Source: Oscillospiraceae bacterium (GTDB lineage: Bacteria > Bacillota > Clostridia > Oscillospirales > Oscillospiraceae). From it: a stretch of DNA of 41,067 bases. This document shows, in pieces, positions 7,847 to 15,984 of the stretch. The stretch lies in contig JAHHSI010000018.1 in NCBI GenBank assembly GCA_020025275.1, positions 1 through 41,067 on the forward strand, in the 5' to 3' direction. Numbering within the stretch: the stretch's first letter is position 1; the number at the start of each line of letters is the position of its first letter. The notes beneath the pieces were generated by a model. It was not told where the DNA came from, ran no database searches, and worked only from the letters and a program-made list of their open reading frames with translations. The position numbers were made by a program, and so were the translations under genes.

Positions 7847-8806
7847 TTACAGCACATCCGGCACATCATCAGCCAGTCTCTTATAAACGAATAGTGCAAG
7901 CATTGTCATAATGATATACATGAACACAAAAATCAGTAACGAATTGAGATCTTCCCATACCCATCTTTTGTAGATCAGAGAATTTCTAAATCCATTGATA
8001 ATAAATGTGATGGGATTGACCCGCAAAATATGTCGTAAAACATCGTTCTGAACATTACTGGCATCAAAAAAGATTCCTGAAAGCCAAAATAAGCCAATGG
8101 TCACTGATTTGATCAGCTGCAAAAAATCCTTACTCATGGACGACAAAATCGCTGCAAACAAGGACCACGACAAAAAGAAGATATACATGACCACAATATA
8201 AAACGGGATCTGCAGCCAGTATATATCCGGATAATGGCCGGAAAAAATGTAGAGCAGCAGCATGATTCCAATCAAGGCAACATTGGTCAGCATCAACGTC
8301 GTGCTCTCGATGGCAGGGATAACCGCCAATGGAAACTTAATCTTTGTAACAAGATAGCGGTACTTTCTGATGGAGGCCGCCCCCTCCACAAACACATCCC
8401 GGATATAAAACCAGGGAATAATGCCTGCAATCAGCCAGAGGAAATAGGAATATCCCTCCACCGGCTTTCCCGTCCGCAGCCCGAAAGCAAAGGCAATATA
8501 ATAAATTGCAATGTAGGTGGCCGGACGGATAATGGCCCAGGCCCACCCCAGCATGGTATCACTATAGGTGTTCACTAAATCAGATTTTGCCAGTTTGAAA
8601 ACCTGTTTTCTGTATCGGATCTGTTCCAGCGCTATTTCTCTAAAGGTACTCAATAATAAAACTCCCCCTTCTATGTTGCCATAGAACTTTCTTTTTGAGA
8701 GATATGTTTCTCCGTTCTTGTTGTTCCCGATCCAGTCGGACAAGTCGCTCGACAGGTCATTCATCGAAAAATACGTCGCAATGCTGTCCGTTCTGTCCTT
8801 CTGCAT
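7847..8806 (-). CDS. tagG: Teichoic-acid-type polymer export ABC permease (TagG/Wzm, ABC-2 family)
   Basis: This membrane half pairs with the following ATPase. About six hydrophobic segments are visible, for example in AIYYIAFAFGL, VALIGIMLLLYIF and FVFMYIIMTMLALFVY. ABC-2 features include LGWAWAIIRP near the first membrane segment and INPITFIINGFRN-like text (VNPITFIINGFRN). An N-terminal cytosolic stretch of about 60 residues precedes the first family-like segment, longer than usual for TagG. The start at 8806 has only a weak GGGG upstream, and an internal ATG at 8764 is possible, so the start is uncertain. It lies after two stem-loops that separate it from the 284-aa gene. Confidence 0.9.
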   Translation of the reverse strand: MQKDRTDSIATYFSMNDLSSDLSDWIGNNKNGETYLSKRKFYGNIEGGVLLLSTFREIALEQIRYRKQVFKLAKSDLVNTYSDTMLGWAWAIIRPATYIAIYYIAFAFGLRTGKPVEGYSYFLWLIAGIIPWFYIRDVFVEGAASIRKYRYLVTKIKFPLAVIPAIESTTLMLTNVALIGIMLLLYIFSGHYPDIYWLQIPFYIVVMYIFFLSWSLFAAILSSMSKDFLQLIKSVTIGLFWLSGIFFDASNVQNDVLRHILRVNPITFIINGFRNSLIYKRWVWEDLNSLLIFVFMYIIMTMLALFVYKRLADDVPDVL

Positions 8807-8849
8807 CGTTACTGCCCCTGCCGCCGTCAGCGCAGGAGAGCGATGGTGA

Positions 8850-8900
8850 GAGGCAGCGCTGCCTCTCGGTCACCTTGAGACGCTTTTCAAACGGCTCAAG
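8850..8900 (-). other. Two consecutive stem-loops between the 284-aa gene and tagG
   Basis: A 20-base perfect palindrome, GAGAGGCAGC/GCTGCCTCTC, occupies 8850-8869. Next to it CCTTGAG (8872-8878 on the plus strand) pairs with CTCAAGG (8894-8900) and contains the stop codon of the 284-aa gene. Neither is followed by a U-run on the minus strand, so they look like an RNA stability, processing or spacing element rather than an intrinsic terminator. Confidence 0.55.
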
Positions 8901-9750
8901 GTCTCGATTGCTCGGATTTCTTTCCCCGATACCCCTCAGAGCTTCGGAGTATGCTGCGATAGTTCTTTTCAAAATAGGCACGCCACTCATTGAAATCATA
9001 CGCACCACTGCACAATTCTGCAGCCAGCGTTTGCAGCCGGCCTTCCGGGCAGAGATTGATGTTGATCTGTTCCCGCACAAAAATCTCATGGATCATGCGG
9101 GGGTCGTAGGCCTCGTTCATTCTGCGAAGCCCCTGCATGACCTGCGGGCGGATACAAATACCGACAAATTCTTTCTCCGCCCGTTTTCTTTCATGCTTCC
9201 CTTTTGCATAGAGGATCAGCTCGTCATAGTACTCCAGTCCACTGACATCGTAGTACAGCGAAACCAGATAATGATACATGGCCTTCTCAGGGACACCGAC
9301 CTGTTCATACAGCTGGGCCACATCCAGATGCACATCCTTGACGGCAATATAGTTATTCTGGCTTTTCAGAACCTTGATCTTCTTCAAGAGGACTGACAGC
9401 ATGATGACCTCCGCCGATTCCTGTGCATTCATCTGCTCCCGCTCAGCTATATATTCGGAAAACGTGACATAGGGTGTTGCGGCATCAAAAAAACGAAGGT
9501 ACTCGTCCTTGATTGCACGTCTCCCCTGATCGCTCAACAGCAGGATATCCTTATTTCCTCTGGTCAGGTAGCCTTTTTTCAGCAATTTCCTGGCATAGCT
9601 ATAGCCGTCCAGAATCTTCAGTTCGCTCTGAAAATAAGGGGGGAAATAGGAGGCCTGATTCACTTCAGGATGGTTGATAATGTATCTAAGAAAAACCGAG
9701 CGCACATATCCATTCCAAGCGTTCCGCTCTTTACGGGACTTGCGTATCAT
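8896..9750 (-). CDS. Unrecognised 284-aa protein in the polymer operon
   Basis: I do not recognise a family. It is soluble, with no signal peptide or membrane segment, and is rich in Arg, Lys, Tyr and Glu. Residues about 48-80 (YARKLLKKGYLTRGN then LLLSDQGRRAIKDEY) resemble the recognition helix and wing of a winged-helix domain, in which a basic helix is followed by the pattern LT.KG. The middle (about 95-160) is probably helical. It overlaps the preceding gene by ATGA and has GGAGGAAACAAC before its ATG, so it is translated with the operon. It could be a DNA- or RNA-binding regulator or a partner of the neighbouring ligases; neither is shown. Confidence 0.75.
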   Translation of the reverse strand: MIRKSRKERNAWNGYVRSVFLRYIINHPEVNQASYFPPYFQSELKILDGYSYARKLLKKGYLTRGNKDILLLSDQGRRAIKDEYLRFFDAATPYVTFSEYIAEREQMNAQESAEVIMLSVLLKKIKVLKSQNNYIAVKDVHLDVAQLYEQVGVPEKAMYHYLVSLYYDVSGLEYYDELILYAKGKHERKRAEKEFVGICIRPQVMQGLRRMNEAYDPRMIHEIFVREQININLCPEGRLQTLAAELCSGAYDFNEWRAYFEKNYRSILRSSEGYRGKKSEQSRP

Positions 9751-11024
9751 GTTGTTTCCTCCGTTGCCGTTTGTATAGTTTCGTCGTCAACAGCTGTGAA
9801 ATGAGGGCGGAAATAGATCTGTTCTTCCTTCTTTGCCGCATTTTTCTTATTCCGTTGGTACATCCAACAGCCCAAGACTGTAGCAAGCACAGCCCACACA
9901 ACCGCCACGATCAGTCCGACCCACACCAGCATCGGTGCGTTCCTTTTTTCCGGTTGGAGGGCAAGCCCCTTATGTGCGCCGGTCTGGTAGAGCCACTCTC
10001 CTGTCTGCTGATCGTAAACATAGTAGACCCCTTGGCCATCTTGACTGCCATAGAGCATATCCTTGCCCGCAGCGATCTGTACATATTTTTTTGTTCCATG
10101 CTCCACGATCTTGACTGGGAAAAATTTTCCCGCCTGTGCATCATAGCGATACCAGTACGGCACTGCTCCGTCTGTCTGGCTGACAAACTGTGCCAGCAGC
10201 AGCTGGCCATCGCCGCTCTGCACCATCGACACATCCTGTTCGCCGATTCGGAATGTTCCGGCCGTAAAATTCTCAGGCAGGGCGTCGACATCCGGCGTAT
10301 TGCTTGCCGCATAAAGCACGCCATCCAGTAAAAGCTCTGCAGCACCAAGGACATGAACCGTGATGGTATACTTGGTTTCACTGCCGCCATTACTGACCGT
10401 CACCGTACGGGTGATCTCTTTTTTATCGAAAGAGTCCGGACCGGTAACCGACACTTGAGCCGCCGGATCCTGGGGTACCGCTTCAATTTCGCAGGAGCGA
10501 TTTACCTGATCTGCTGTGACATAAACCGTATATTCATAGTGGTCGGGAGAAAAAACCGGCACAAGATCTCCACAGGCAATATGCAGATCCGACAGTGTGG
10601 TCACAGCCTCTGCCGCCGGCTCCTGCCATGCCACATCTCCTCCGCCGTTCCCTTCCTCTTCCACCGGAGGGATCACCGGGGCCGTTTCCTCTTCCGGTAC
10701 TGAAGGCGTCGGCACCTCGGGCTCTTCCGGTACGGGAGGCGGCACCGGATCGGGTTCTTCCGGCGTTGGGGGTGGCACCGGATCCGGTTCCTCCGGCACC
10801 GGAGGGATCTCCGGTGAGGGGTCCGGCTCTGTGGGAGGTTCGGGAGCCGTTTCTTCTCCTGTCTCCGGCAGTGTCCGCAGATTGTATGCAATGGATCGCC
10901 CTGCAGCAGCAGGGTTCTCTTGATCAATGAAGATCGTCGCTGCCTCTGCCGTCACCGCAGCTGCATGGACACTGCCCAGCAGCAGGACGCAACTCAGCAG
11001 CAGCCCCCCTATTTTCTTACCCAT
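9747..11024 (-). CDS. Membrane-anchored surface protein with Pro-rich repeats and cadherin-like beta-sandwich domain
   Basis: The protein has an N-terminal signal peptide (LLLSCVLLLGSVHAAAV, probable cleavage near AEAA). A Pro/Glu-rich spacer (about 55-115) contains the 11-residue repeat EEPDPVPPPTP. Then comes a cadherin-like beta-sandwich domain (LSDLHIACGDLVPVFSP to TKYTITVHV, about 140-225) and a variable ectodomain with YYVYDQQTGEW. A C-terminal membrane segment (VWVGLIVAVVWAVLATVLG) and a basic, Glu-rich cytosolic tail of about 40 residues finish it. There is no LPXTG-type signal. It starts 8 bases inside the end of the double ATP-grasp gene with AAGGAGAG upstream. I infer a cell-envelope accessory factor, for instance an assembly or sensing protein for the exported polymer. 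Confidence 0.85.
   Translation of the reverse strand: MGKKIGGLLLSCVLLLGSVHAAAVTAEAATIFIDQENPAAAGRSIAYNLRTLPETGEETAPEPPTEPDPSPEIPPVPEEPDPVPPPTPEEPDPVPPPVPEEPEVPTPSVPEEETAPVIPPVEEEGNGGGDVAWQEPAAEAVTTLSDLHIACGDLVPVFSPDHYEYTVYVTADQVNRSCEIEAVPQDPAAQVSVTGPDSFDKKEITRTVTVSNGGSETKYTITVHVLGAAELLLDGVLYAASNTPDVDALPENFTAGTFRIGEQDVSMVQSGDGQLLLAQFVSQTDGAVPYWYRYDAQAGKFFPVKIVEHGTKKYVQIAAGKDMLYGSQDGQGVYYVYDQQTGEWLYQTGAHKGLALQPEKRNAPMLVWVGLIVAVVWAVLATVLGCWMYQRNKKNAAKKEEQIYFRPHFTAVDDETIQTATEETT
10688..10806 (-). repeat. 33-bp tandem coding repeat (Pro-rich 11-residue units)
   Basis: Within the 425-aa surface protein gene, units of 33 bases (for example 10721-10753 and 10754-10786) encode EEPDPVPPPTP-like repeats, with a diverged unit on either side. 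Such repeats commonly change copy number by slippage and here would change the length of the extracellular spacer. Confidence 0.7.
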
Positions 11025-13014
11025 GTTTCTTTCTCTCCTTCATCTCACATTTCCGTGCAAAATAATCCTTTACCTCTTGCGGATATTCCGGATACCGGTG
11101 CAGGTCCTGGTGGGTGTTGATCTCCAAAATGCGAAAACCATCTTCCGTGATCACCAAATCAAATCCAAGGTACTCCATCGGATATAAGTACGCCGCAATG
11201 TCCATAACGGCACGGCAGATGCTTTCCCAGTGCGGCAGCTGGCCCTCCAGAGGCATCCCGCTGTCGGGGTGAACCTCACAGGGCGTATACCTATGATGCT
11301 CCAACATTTCCGTTCCACCAAAGCAGCCGCTGGCTACATCGACTCTGGCCACGATCCCGCCGGTATCCAGATTATCGGTTTGTCCGCCGCTGCTGACGCC
11401 GATTCGGAAAAAGGAACTTTCAATTTTCGGCCCCTCACCCATATCGATCACCATAAGACGCACCGTACTGACGACCTCCGGGTAGAGAGCCCGGATCGCC
11501 GGGTGCATCTGTACGAATTCGGACAAAAAGCAGGCTTTATCCAACGACCTGAGAAAATCTCGGAATGTCTCGATCGTATACGGCGCATCATTGATCAGGA
11601 TCCGCTGTCTTTCGGCCTGCCACTCTAATTTATAAAATCCCTTGCCATGGGACCCCACGGCCTGTTTGAGCACCAGCTTCCCCTGCCTCTGCAGCAGCCG
11701 TACGATCCCTTCTACAGTGGCTTCTTCTGTCGGAGCCGGGGCAAAGGGGACCAACAGCGGTTCGTCCTCCGTGGGCAGGATACGAAAATAGTAGCGGGGC
11801 AAATACGCCTGATAGGGTGCCAGCACATAGTACATGACCACTTTGTCCCACAACCATTTCTGATATACCCCATTGATGGGGCGCAGCCGTTTGTAGGCAT
11901 AATCGGAAAGCATACCGCGATAGTTCTCCTCGGTCAGACCATACTGTTTGATCCGATAGGAGTAAAAGCCCCGGCGATGTGCCCACCGCTTTTCCCGGAA
12001 TGTCGTACACTCCAGTCGATTATCTTCTTTTAAGCCACGCCGCCAGTTGCGGTACATATAATCCAAGAAGCCTTTTTTGCGGGCATACATGGAGAAAACG
12101 TACTTCCATAGCCGCGGCAGAACACGGCGTTCTTTCTTTTTCTGACATTTCTGCCGAGCCAAAAAGGATCGCAGCGACTCGGAATCGTTCATCCGCCAAA
12201 TGAGATCTTTGCCTGTATCGATCTGCCAGACTTTTGCCCCCCGCTCACCAAGCAGCACGCCCACATTCAAATACGGGGCTTCCGGAAATTTCCGGCTGAT
12301 CCTCTGTGCGATGGCCATGGCATCTGCCGCCAGTGGATCTTCTGCCGCCACCCCTGTCTCTTTCTTCTGGGTACTATACAGCGTCCACGTACTGCCGCAG
12401 GCATGATCAGCTACATAGCAATCGGCGGCCATCGTCCGCCCCTTCTCCCGCACAAAAACCATGTGCAGCACCGGACATACAAAGCCATAGTGGGAAACAG
12501 CGTCCTGCGCCGGGCGTTCCCCCCGCATGACCATTGTATCTCCCGGCAACGTTTCCCAATAGGTACATAGCTGCGCCGGATCCATCTCCCGATCGTTGCA
12601 ATAGACAGCGCCGCCGCGCAGCTCGAGCCTATCCATCGTTCCCCACGGGGAATTGGTGCACGGCCGGAGCAGGAGATACTGATCCCGGTACAACACGCTC
12701 TGCAGCTCCGCAATTGTCATCTTCGCTGTGGTATCGGCATCCTCCATCGGACAGATCACCGCCTGCCCCTCTCTCTTAGCCGTAAGCGCATAGAGGGCCG
12801 GAAACCGATCCCGTTCTTCCCACAGGACCCGGCGCGTTGTCAGCAGATCTTGAAACATCTTGTCAAAAGTAACATCAAAAGGGAGCAGGCGCATCACTTG
12901 CCATGCTCTGTCCGGATCTACCTTATCTCGAATCCGTGTATATTCTTTTGCGTTACGATAGGAAAAGCCTCGTAAAACCAGACTTCCAAGATATACTTTT
13001 TTCAGTTTCCTCAT
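11017..13014 (-). CDS. Double ATP-grasp protein (second paralogue), degenerate N half
   Basis: It is the same architecture as the 720-aa protein further down the cluster. The C half (about 345-660) carries LVLKQAVGSHGKGFY (~447), NLDTGGIVARVD, and LGFDLVITEDGFRILEIN (~615-630), the ATP and Mg sites of a sugar-transfer-associated ATP-grasp ligase. The N half ends with AKVWQIDTGKDL (~262), which lines up with FRILEINTHQDL, but the key Glu-x-Asn is Gln-x-Asp and no clear ATP-binding lysine loop is visible. Both halves are followed by similar aromatic/basic linkers (RKKGFLDYMYRNW, HRRGFYSYRIKQYGL). No signal peptide. ATG at 13014 has GAGGT 6 bases upstream. Likely role: attaching an amino acid or peptide to a polymer precursor (inference). 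Confidence 0.82.
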   Translation of the reverse strand: MRKLKKVYLGSLVLRGFSYRNAKEYTRIRDKVDPDRAWQVMRLLPFDVTFDKMFQDLLTTRRVLWEERDRFPALYALTAKREGQAVICPMEDADTTAKMTIAELQSVLYRDQYLLLRPCTNSPWGTMDRLELRGGAVYCNDREMDPAQLCTYWETLPGDTMVMRGERPAQDAVSHYGFVCPVLHMVFVREKGRTMAADCYVADHACGSTWTLYSTQKKETGVAAEDPLAADAMAIAQRISRKFPEAPYLNVGVLLGERGAKVWQIDTGKDLIWRMNDSESLRSFLARQKCQKKKERRVLPRLWKYVFSMYARKKGFLDYMYRNWRRGLKEDNRLECTTFREKRWAHRRGFYSYRIKQYGLTEENYRGMLSDYAYKRLRPINGVYQKWLWDKVVMYYVLAPYQAYLPRYYFRILPTEDEPLLVPFAPAPTEEATVEGIVRLLQRQGKLVLKQAVGSHGKGFYKLEWQAERQRILINDAPYTIETFRDFLRSLDKACFLSEFVQMHPAIRALYPEVVSTVRLMVIDMGEGPKIESSFFRIGVSSGGQTDNLDTGGIVARVDVASGCFGGTEMLEHHRYTPCEVHPDSGMPLEGQLPHWESICRAVMDIAAYLYPMEYLGFDLVITEDGFRILEINTHQDLHRYPEYPQEVKDYFARKCEMKERKKHG

Positions 13015-13064
13015 CTATTTACCTCAATGCGTTCAGCGCCGCAGGACACTCTCACCGTCCGCCA

Positions 13065-13187
13065 GTCTTACTTGAAAATGCCGCACTCTGTGCCGCTGTG
13101 CCGCCACAGAGGAACAGCGGCCATCTGGCTTCTCGTCCCGATGTTCGCCGCTCCGCCGCCCGTGAACGGTGGGATCGTCTTACTTGA
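13065..13187 (-). repeat. Short direct repeat around the 165-base gap between ATP-grasp genes
   Basis: GTCTTACTTGA occurs at 13065-13075 and again at 13177-13187, where it contains the stop codon of the single ATP-grasp gene. The gap itself (13015-13179) is GC-rich with several internal repeats and no gene or promoter I can support. The repeat may mark an old deletion or duplication between neighbouring paralogues. Confidence 0.4.
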
Positions 13188-14235
13188 TCACCTTGTAGTG
13201 GCGATAAAAATCACCTAATTCACCGTTTCTCTGTCCACCCCACAGCTGGATAATGTTCACGCCGGAGGAGGTATTGGCCTCAATGATGCAGTTGGTGCCG
13301 TCCGGCAGCTTGACCACATCCCAGGCCACAAAATGCAAGTAGGGGAAATGATTGACCAGTTCCAGAATTTCCCGCTTCATTTCCGCCCAATCCGGAATCA
13401 CCACCTCATCCAAACGAATGCCAGAATCCGGGTGATACTCATACACCGTCCGATCATGCAGGCTTCTCCCATGGGACAGCCGGCCGCTTTCCAGATCGAT
13501 CCGGCAGACCAGACCGCCCTGACTGGCATTATCCACCGGGATCGTCCGGTGGGTACCGATCCTCTGAACGGCAAAAAACACCTTGAATCTCTCCGTTTCC
13601 GGATCTTTCATGGTGATGATACGAATGGTATTGACCGTCTGATCATACAGCGCCGCAGCATAGGCGTGCTGCTGGGCCGTCTCAGACAGGTACCAGTCCT
13701 TATTGCCCTGCAGCAGAGCGATCAGCGTCCCCTTGTCTGCCGCCCGTCCGTCGATGCCATAGGTCTTGCCATCGTAGGAAAGGCAGTGGACCCCCGTCCC
13801 TTTTCCCTTTCCGAACGGTTTGATGATCACCTTTCCGGCATCGCGCACCAGCGCCAGCTCCGCCTCGTCTGTCAGCACGGTTCCTTTTAAATCTGCGGCA
13901 ACGCCCTTACTGTTGACTGCCAAAATCTCCGGCACACGGATATACTGCCGCAAAACTTCCGTGGTCACGACCTTGTTGTTCAGCATATAGTCAAAGGGCT
14001 CATTGATATAGCGGGATCTGTACCAATCAAACTCCGAGAGGTACTCCTTCCGCTTTTTCATGTCCAAATCATACAGCGCCCACTGATCTGCCAGAAATCC
14101 GCCAAAAATATTGGCCCGTACCTTATCCCAGAGCGGCACCGAAAAGTGGTTCTTCGCAAAAACAATGCGCCGCCAATAGAGCACAAACAGCTTGGCTTTA
14201 TTGGTCGCATGGCGGACGAATTCAAATATGTCCAT
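13180..14235 (-). CDS. Single-domain ATP-grasp protein (sugar-transfer-associated ATP-grasp)
   Basis: This 351-aa protein is the simple form of the family: a helical, aromatic N-terminal part (about 1-90), then the ATP-binding strand KVIIKPFGKGKGTGVH (~134), TVNTIRIITM, ASQGGLVCRIDLESG, and the Mg-binding end CIIEANTSSGVNIIQL (~315) with Glu and Asn intact. The fold activates a carboxylate with ATP for amide formation. I place the start at 14235 (MDIFEF) because AAAGGA is then 9 bases upstream; at the upstream ATG (14244) that site would abut the codon. It overlaps the nucleotidyltransferase gene by 14 bases, so the two are translationally linked. Confidence 0.88.
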   Translation of the reverse strand: MDIFEFVRHATNKAKLFVLYWRRIVFAKNHFSVPLWDKVRANIFGGFLADQWALYDLDMKKRKEYLSEFDWYRSRYINEPFDYMLNNKVVTTEVLRQYIRVPEILAVNSKGVAADLKGTVLTDEAELALVRDAGKVIIKPFGKGKGTGVHCLSYDGKTYGIDGRAADKGTLIALLQGNKDWYLSETAQQHAYAAALYDQTVNTIRIITMKDPETERFKVFFAVQRIGTHRTIPVDNASQGGLVCRIDLESGRLSHGRSLHDRTVYEYHPDSGIRLDEVVIPDWAEMKREILELVNHFPYLHFVAWDVVKLPDGTNCIIEANTSSGVNIIQLWGGQRNGELGDFYRHYKVIK

Positions 14236-14836
14236 GAGCGGCATTCCTTTTCTCTAAAAAATACTGGTACTCCTGCCATTCATTAAAACCGCAGGTGTCG
14301 TTGGGGACCTTTGTAAAGTCCTTGCCGATGCAAAGCCGGTCGAAGGGTTGCCCCGTATAGGACTGATACACCTGCCAGCCCCGGCAATCATGACATTCAC
14401 CGGCCAGAAACGCTTCCTTCACCCGCGTGATATGGCGGCGCAGCTCTTCTTCCCGATGAGCGATCAGGGCGACGATGGAACGATCGGTGCCGACAAAGTG
14501 CAGCCGATCCGTCTGTGTCTGGCAAATGACCCGGATCGCCTCGTCGGTATAGTACGTATCCCCATACAGAAAGCAGGTATCGTCTTCGATCAGTTCCCAG
14601 GTAAATCGATCGATCTCCATCCGATTGTTTTTCGGCTCATAGCGGATGGCACCGGCCACTTCGTACCGGCGATCGTGGGAGGTGATGATCGCCTGCGCTT
14701 CCGGCTGAAGAGTATGTACCTGTCGGACCAACCGTTCCAGAAGCGTTTCATTCCCGATTTTTACCATATGTTTGGGAATTTTACAGGCCATATTCCAGCG
14801 CTTCATATCGCCATCGGCCATGATCACATATTTCAT
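14222..14836 (-). CDS. Nucleotidyltransferase-like protein (GT-A/NTP transferase fold)
   Basis: The N-terminus KYVIMADGDMKRW then IPKHMVKIGNETLLERLV follows the pattern of sugar or polyol nucleotidyltransferases (LAAGxGxRM...PKxxxxxxGxPLL), though the glycine loop is altered to ADGDMKRW. A metal-binding-like FLYGDTYYTDEAI lies about residue 90. It would activate a sugar or polyol phosphate (CDP- or UDP-type donor) for the polymerase just upstream. At 204 aa it is somewhat short. Start 14836 is chosen because it forms an ATGA overlap with the preceding stop and has AGAGAGG upstream; an ATG 7 codons earlier is possible. The substrate cannot be read from sequence. Confidence 0.75.
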   Translation of the reverse strand: MKYVIMADGDMKRWNMACKIPKHMVKIGNETLLERLVRQVHTLQPEAQAIITSHDRRYEVAGAIRYEPKNNRMEIDRFTWELIEDDTCFLYGDTYYTDEAIRVICQTQTDRLHFVGTDRSIVALIAHREEELRRHITRVKEAFLAGECHDCRGWQVYQSYTGQPFDRLCIGKDFTKVPNDTCGFNEWQEYQYFLEKRNAAHGHI

Positions 14837-15984
14837 ACAAGTTCTGCCTCTCTGCACTTCTCTTCATCGGGAACCCCGGTCATCAGCGACACGATATTCT
14901 GTGTCGACTGTCCCAGTTCCTTGGGAAGATATTTGGACCGATACCGCAGCAGGTCACACATGGGATAGGATTTTTTGTGGACCGCCTGAAAAATTCCCTC
15001 TGCTGTTTCATAGGTGCAGTTCGGCATGATTTCCGCCGGATCGATGTTCAAGCCATTTTCCCGCATATAGCGGTCATGGTCAAACAAGTAATACAGGGTT
15101 TTCTTCTTTAATGCGGCTCCCTCAATGGCCAGCGAGGAATAATCGGTCACCAGATAGTCGCAGGCCGTCAGAAGCGCGAAAATCTCCTCTTTTCCATAGC
15201 GATCCATCTTCATATCCCGCTCGTTCCCCAGTTTCTGATTCGGATGCAGGCGGCAAATCAGTGCATACTCCGAACCGTCAAACGCTTTTTTCAGCTCTTC
15301 CGGTGCAGAAATGGGGTACTTGCGATAGGTGGGGGCATAGAGAACGATCGTCTTACCCCGCAGCTCCGGATACTTTTTCTCCAACTCCGCACGGGCAGAG
15401 GTCCTTTTCAGCAGCCAGTCCAGACGCGGCAGGCCATAGCTGCAAAGTTTCTCCGCCGTCGTGTTGAAGGCCTCACAGTAAAACTGTTCCCACGCTGTGC
15501 CGCCGGTGATGATGTAGTCGTAATTCCGATGCATCCGAAGCGCTTTGGCCAGCTGGGCATCCCGCCCCGAGGGCATCCCCAGTGTCTGATAGCCGGAGCG
15601 CTTAATCTTACCCATGGAGTGCCAGAGCTGGATCACTGTCAGCTCCGGGCGATGATTGAGCAGCGACACCGCCGGCCAGTAGGCATCCAACACGCAGACA
15701 CGGGAGGTGGCCAGAAGGTAGATACTGCGCAGCTGATCCAAAGCAAAGCGGGCCGTCCCATCCCGGGAATCCCGATATCGGTGGCAGATGCACACCTGCT
15801 CCATTCCGGGGGCGGCAGTCTGCAGCTCTTTTTGCAGCAGTGCAAAATCCAGCGGGATCCGATCCGATTGCCGGCTGAAAAAGCAAACCCGGTTCTTTAC
15901 GGGCAGCAGCTTTAAAAGCCCATACACGCCCTGCAGGAAAAAGCACACAATTCTAATGAGTCCACAAAGTATCTTTTTTCGCAT
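14833..15984 (-). CDS. CDP-glycerol:poly(glycerophosphate) glycerophosphotransferase-like protein (TagB/TagF family)
   Basis: This family transfers glycerol phosphate (or ribitol phosphate) from a CDP donor to a lipid-linked acceptor or growing chain at the membrane. Visible marks are an N-terminal hydrophobic/basic segment (LCGLIRIVCFFLQGVYGLLKLL), LWHSMGKIKRSG (~119) with the conserved His, GLPRLDWLL (~182), a CRLHPN motif (~245) with the second conserved His, and TDYSSLAIEGA (~280). It has 383 aa, the size of a single catalytic domain. The start at 15984 has GGAG 8 bases upstream; a longer frame to 16044 lacks a site. It is first in the operon, behind a ~570-base leader. Primase or polymerase role undecided. 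Confidence 0.88.
   Translation of the reverse strand: MRKKILCGLIRIVCFFLQGVYGLLKLLPVKNRVCFFSRQSDRIPLDFALLQKELQTAAPGMEQVCICHRYRDSRDGTARFALDQLRSIYLLATSRVCVLDAYWPAVSLLNHRPELTVIQLWHSMGKIKRSGYQTLGMPSGRDAQLAKALRMHRNYDYIITGGTAWEQFYCEAFNTTAEKLCSYGLPRLDWLLKRTSARAELEKKYPELRGKTIVLYAPTYRKYPISAPEELKKAFDGSEYALICRLHPNQKLGNERDMKMDRYGKEEIFALLTACDYLVTDYSSLAIEGAALKKKTLYYLFDHDRYMRENGLNIDPAEIMPNCTYETAEGIFQAVHKKSYPMCDLLRYRSKYLPKELGQSTQNIVSLMTGVPDEEKCREAELV

Noticed and set aside
10597..10923. Gly/Ser/Thr-rich repeat protein on the plus strand
   Set aside because: It is the complement of the Pro-rich repeat of the minus-strand surface protein, which has a signal peptide and membrane anchor.
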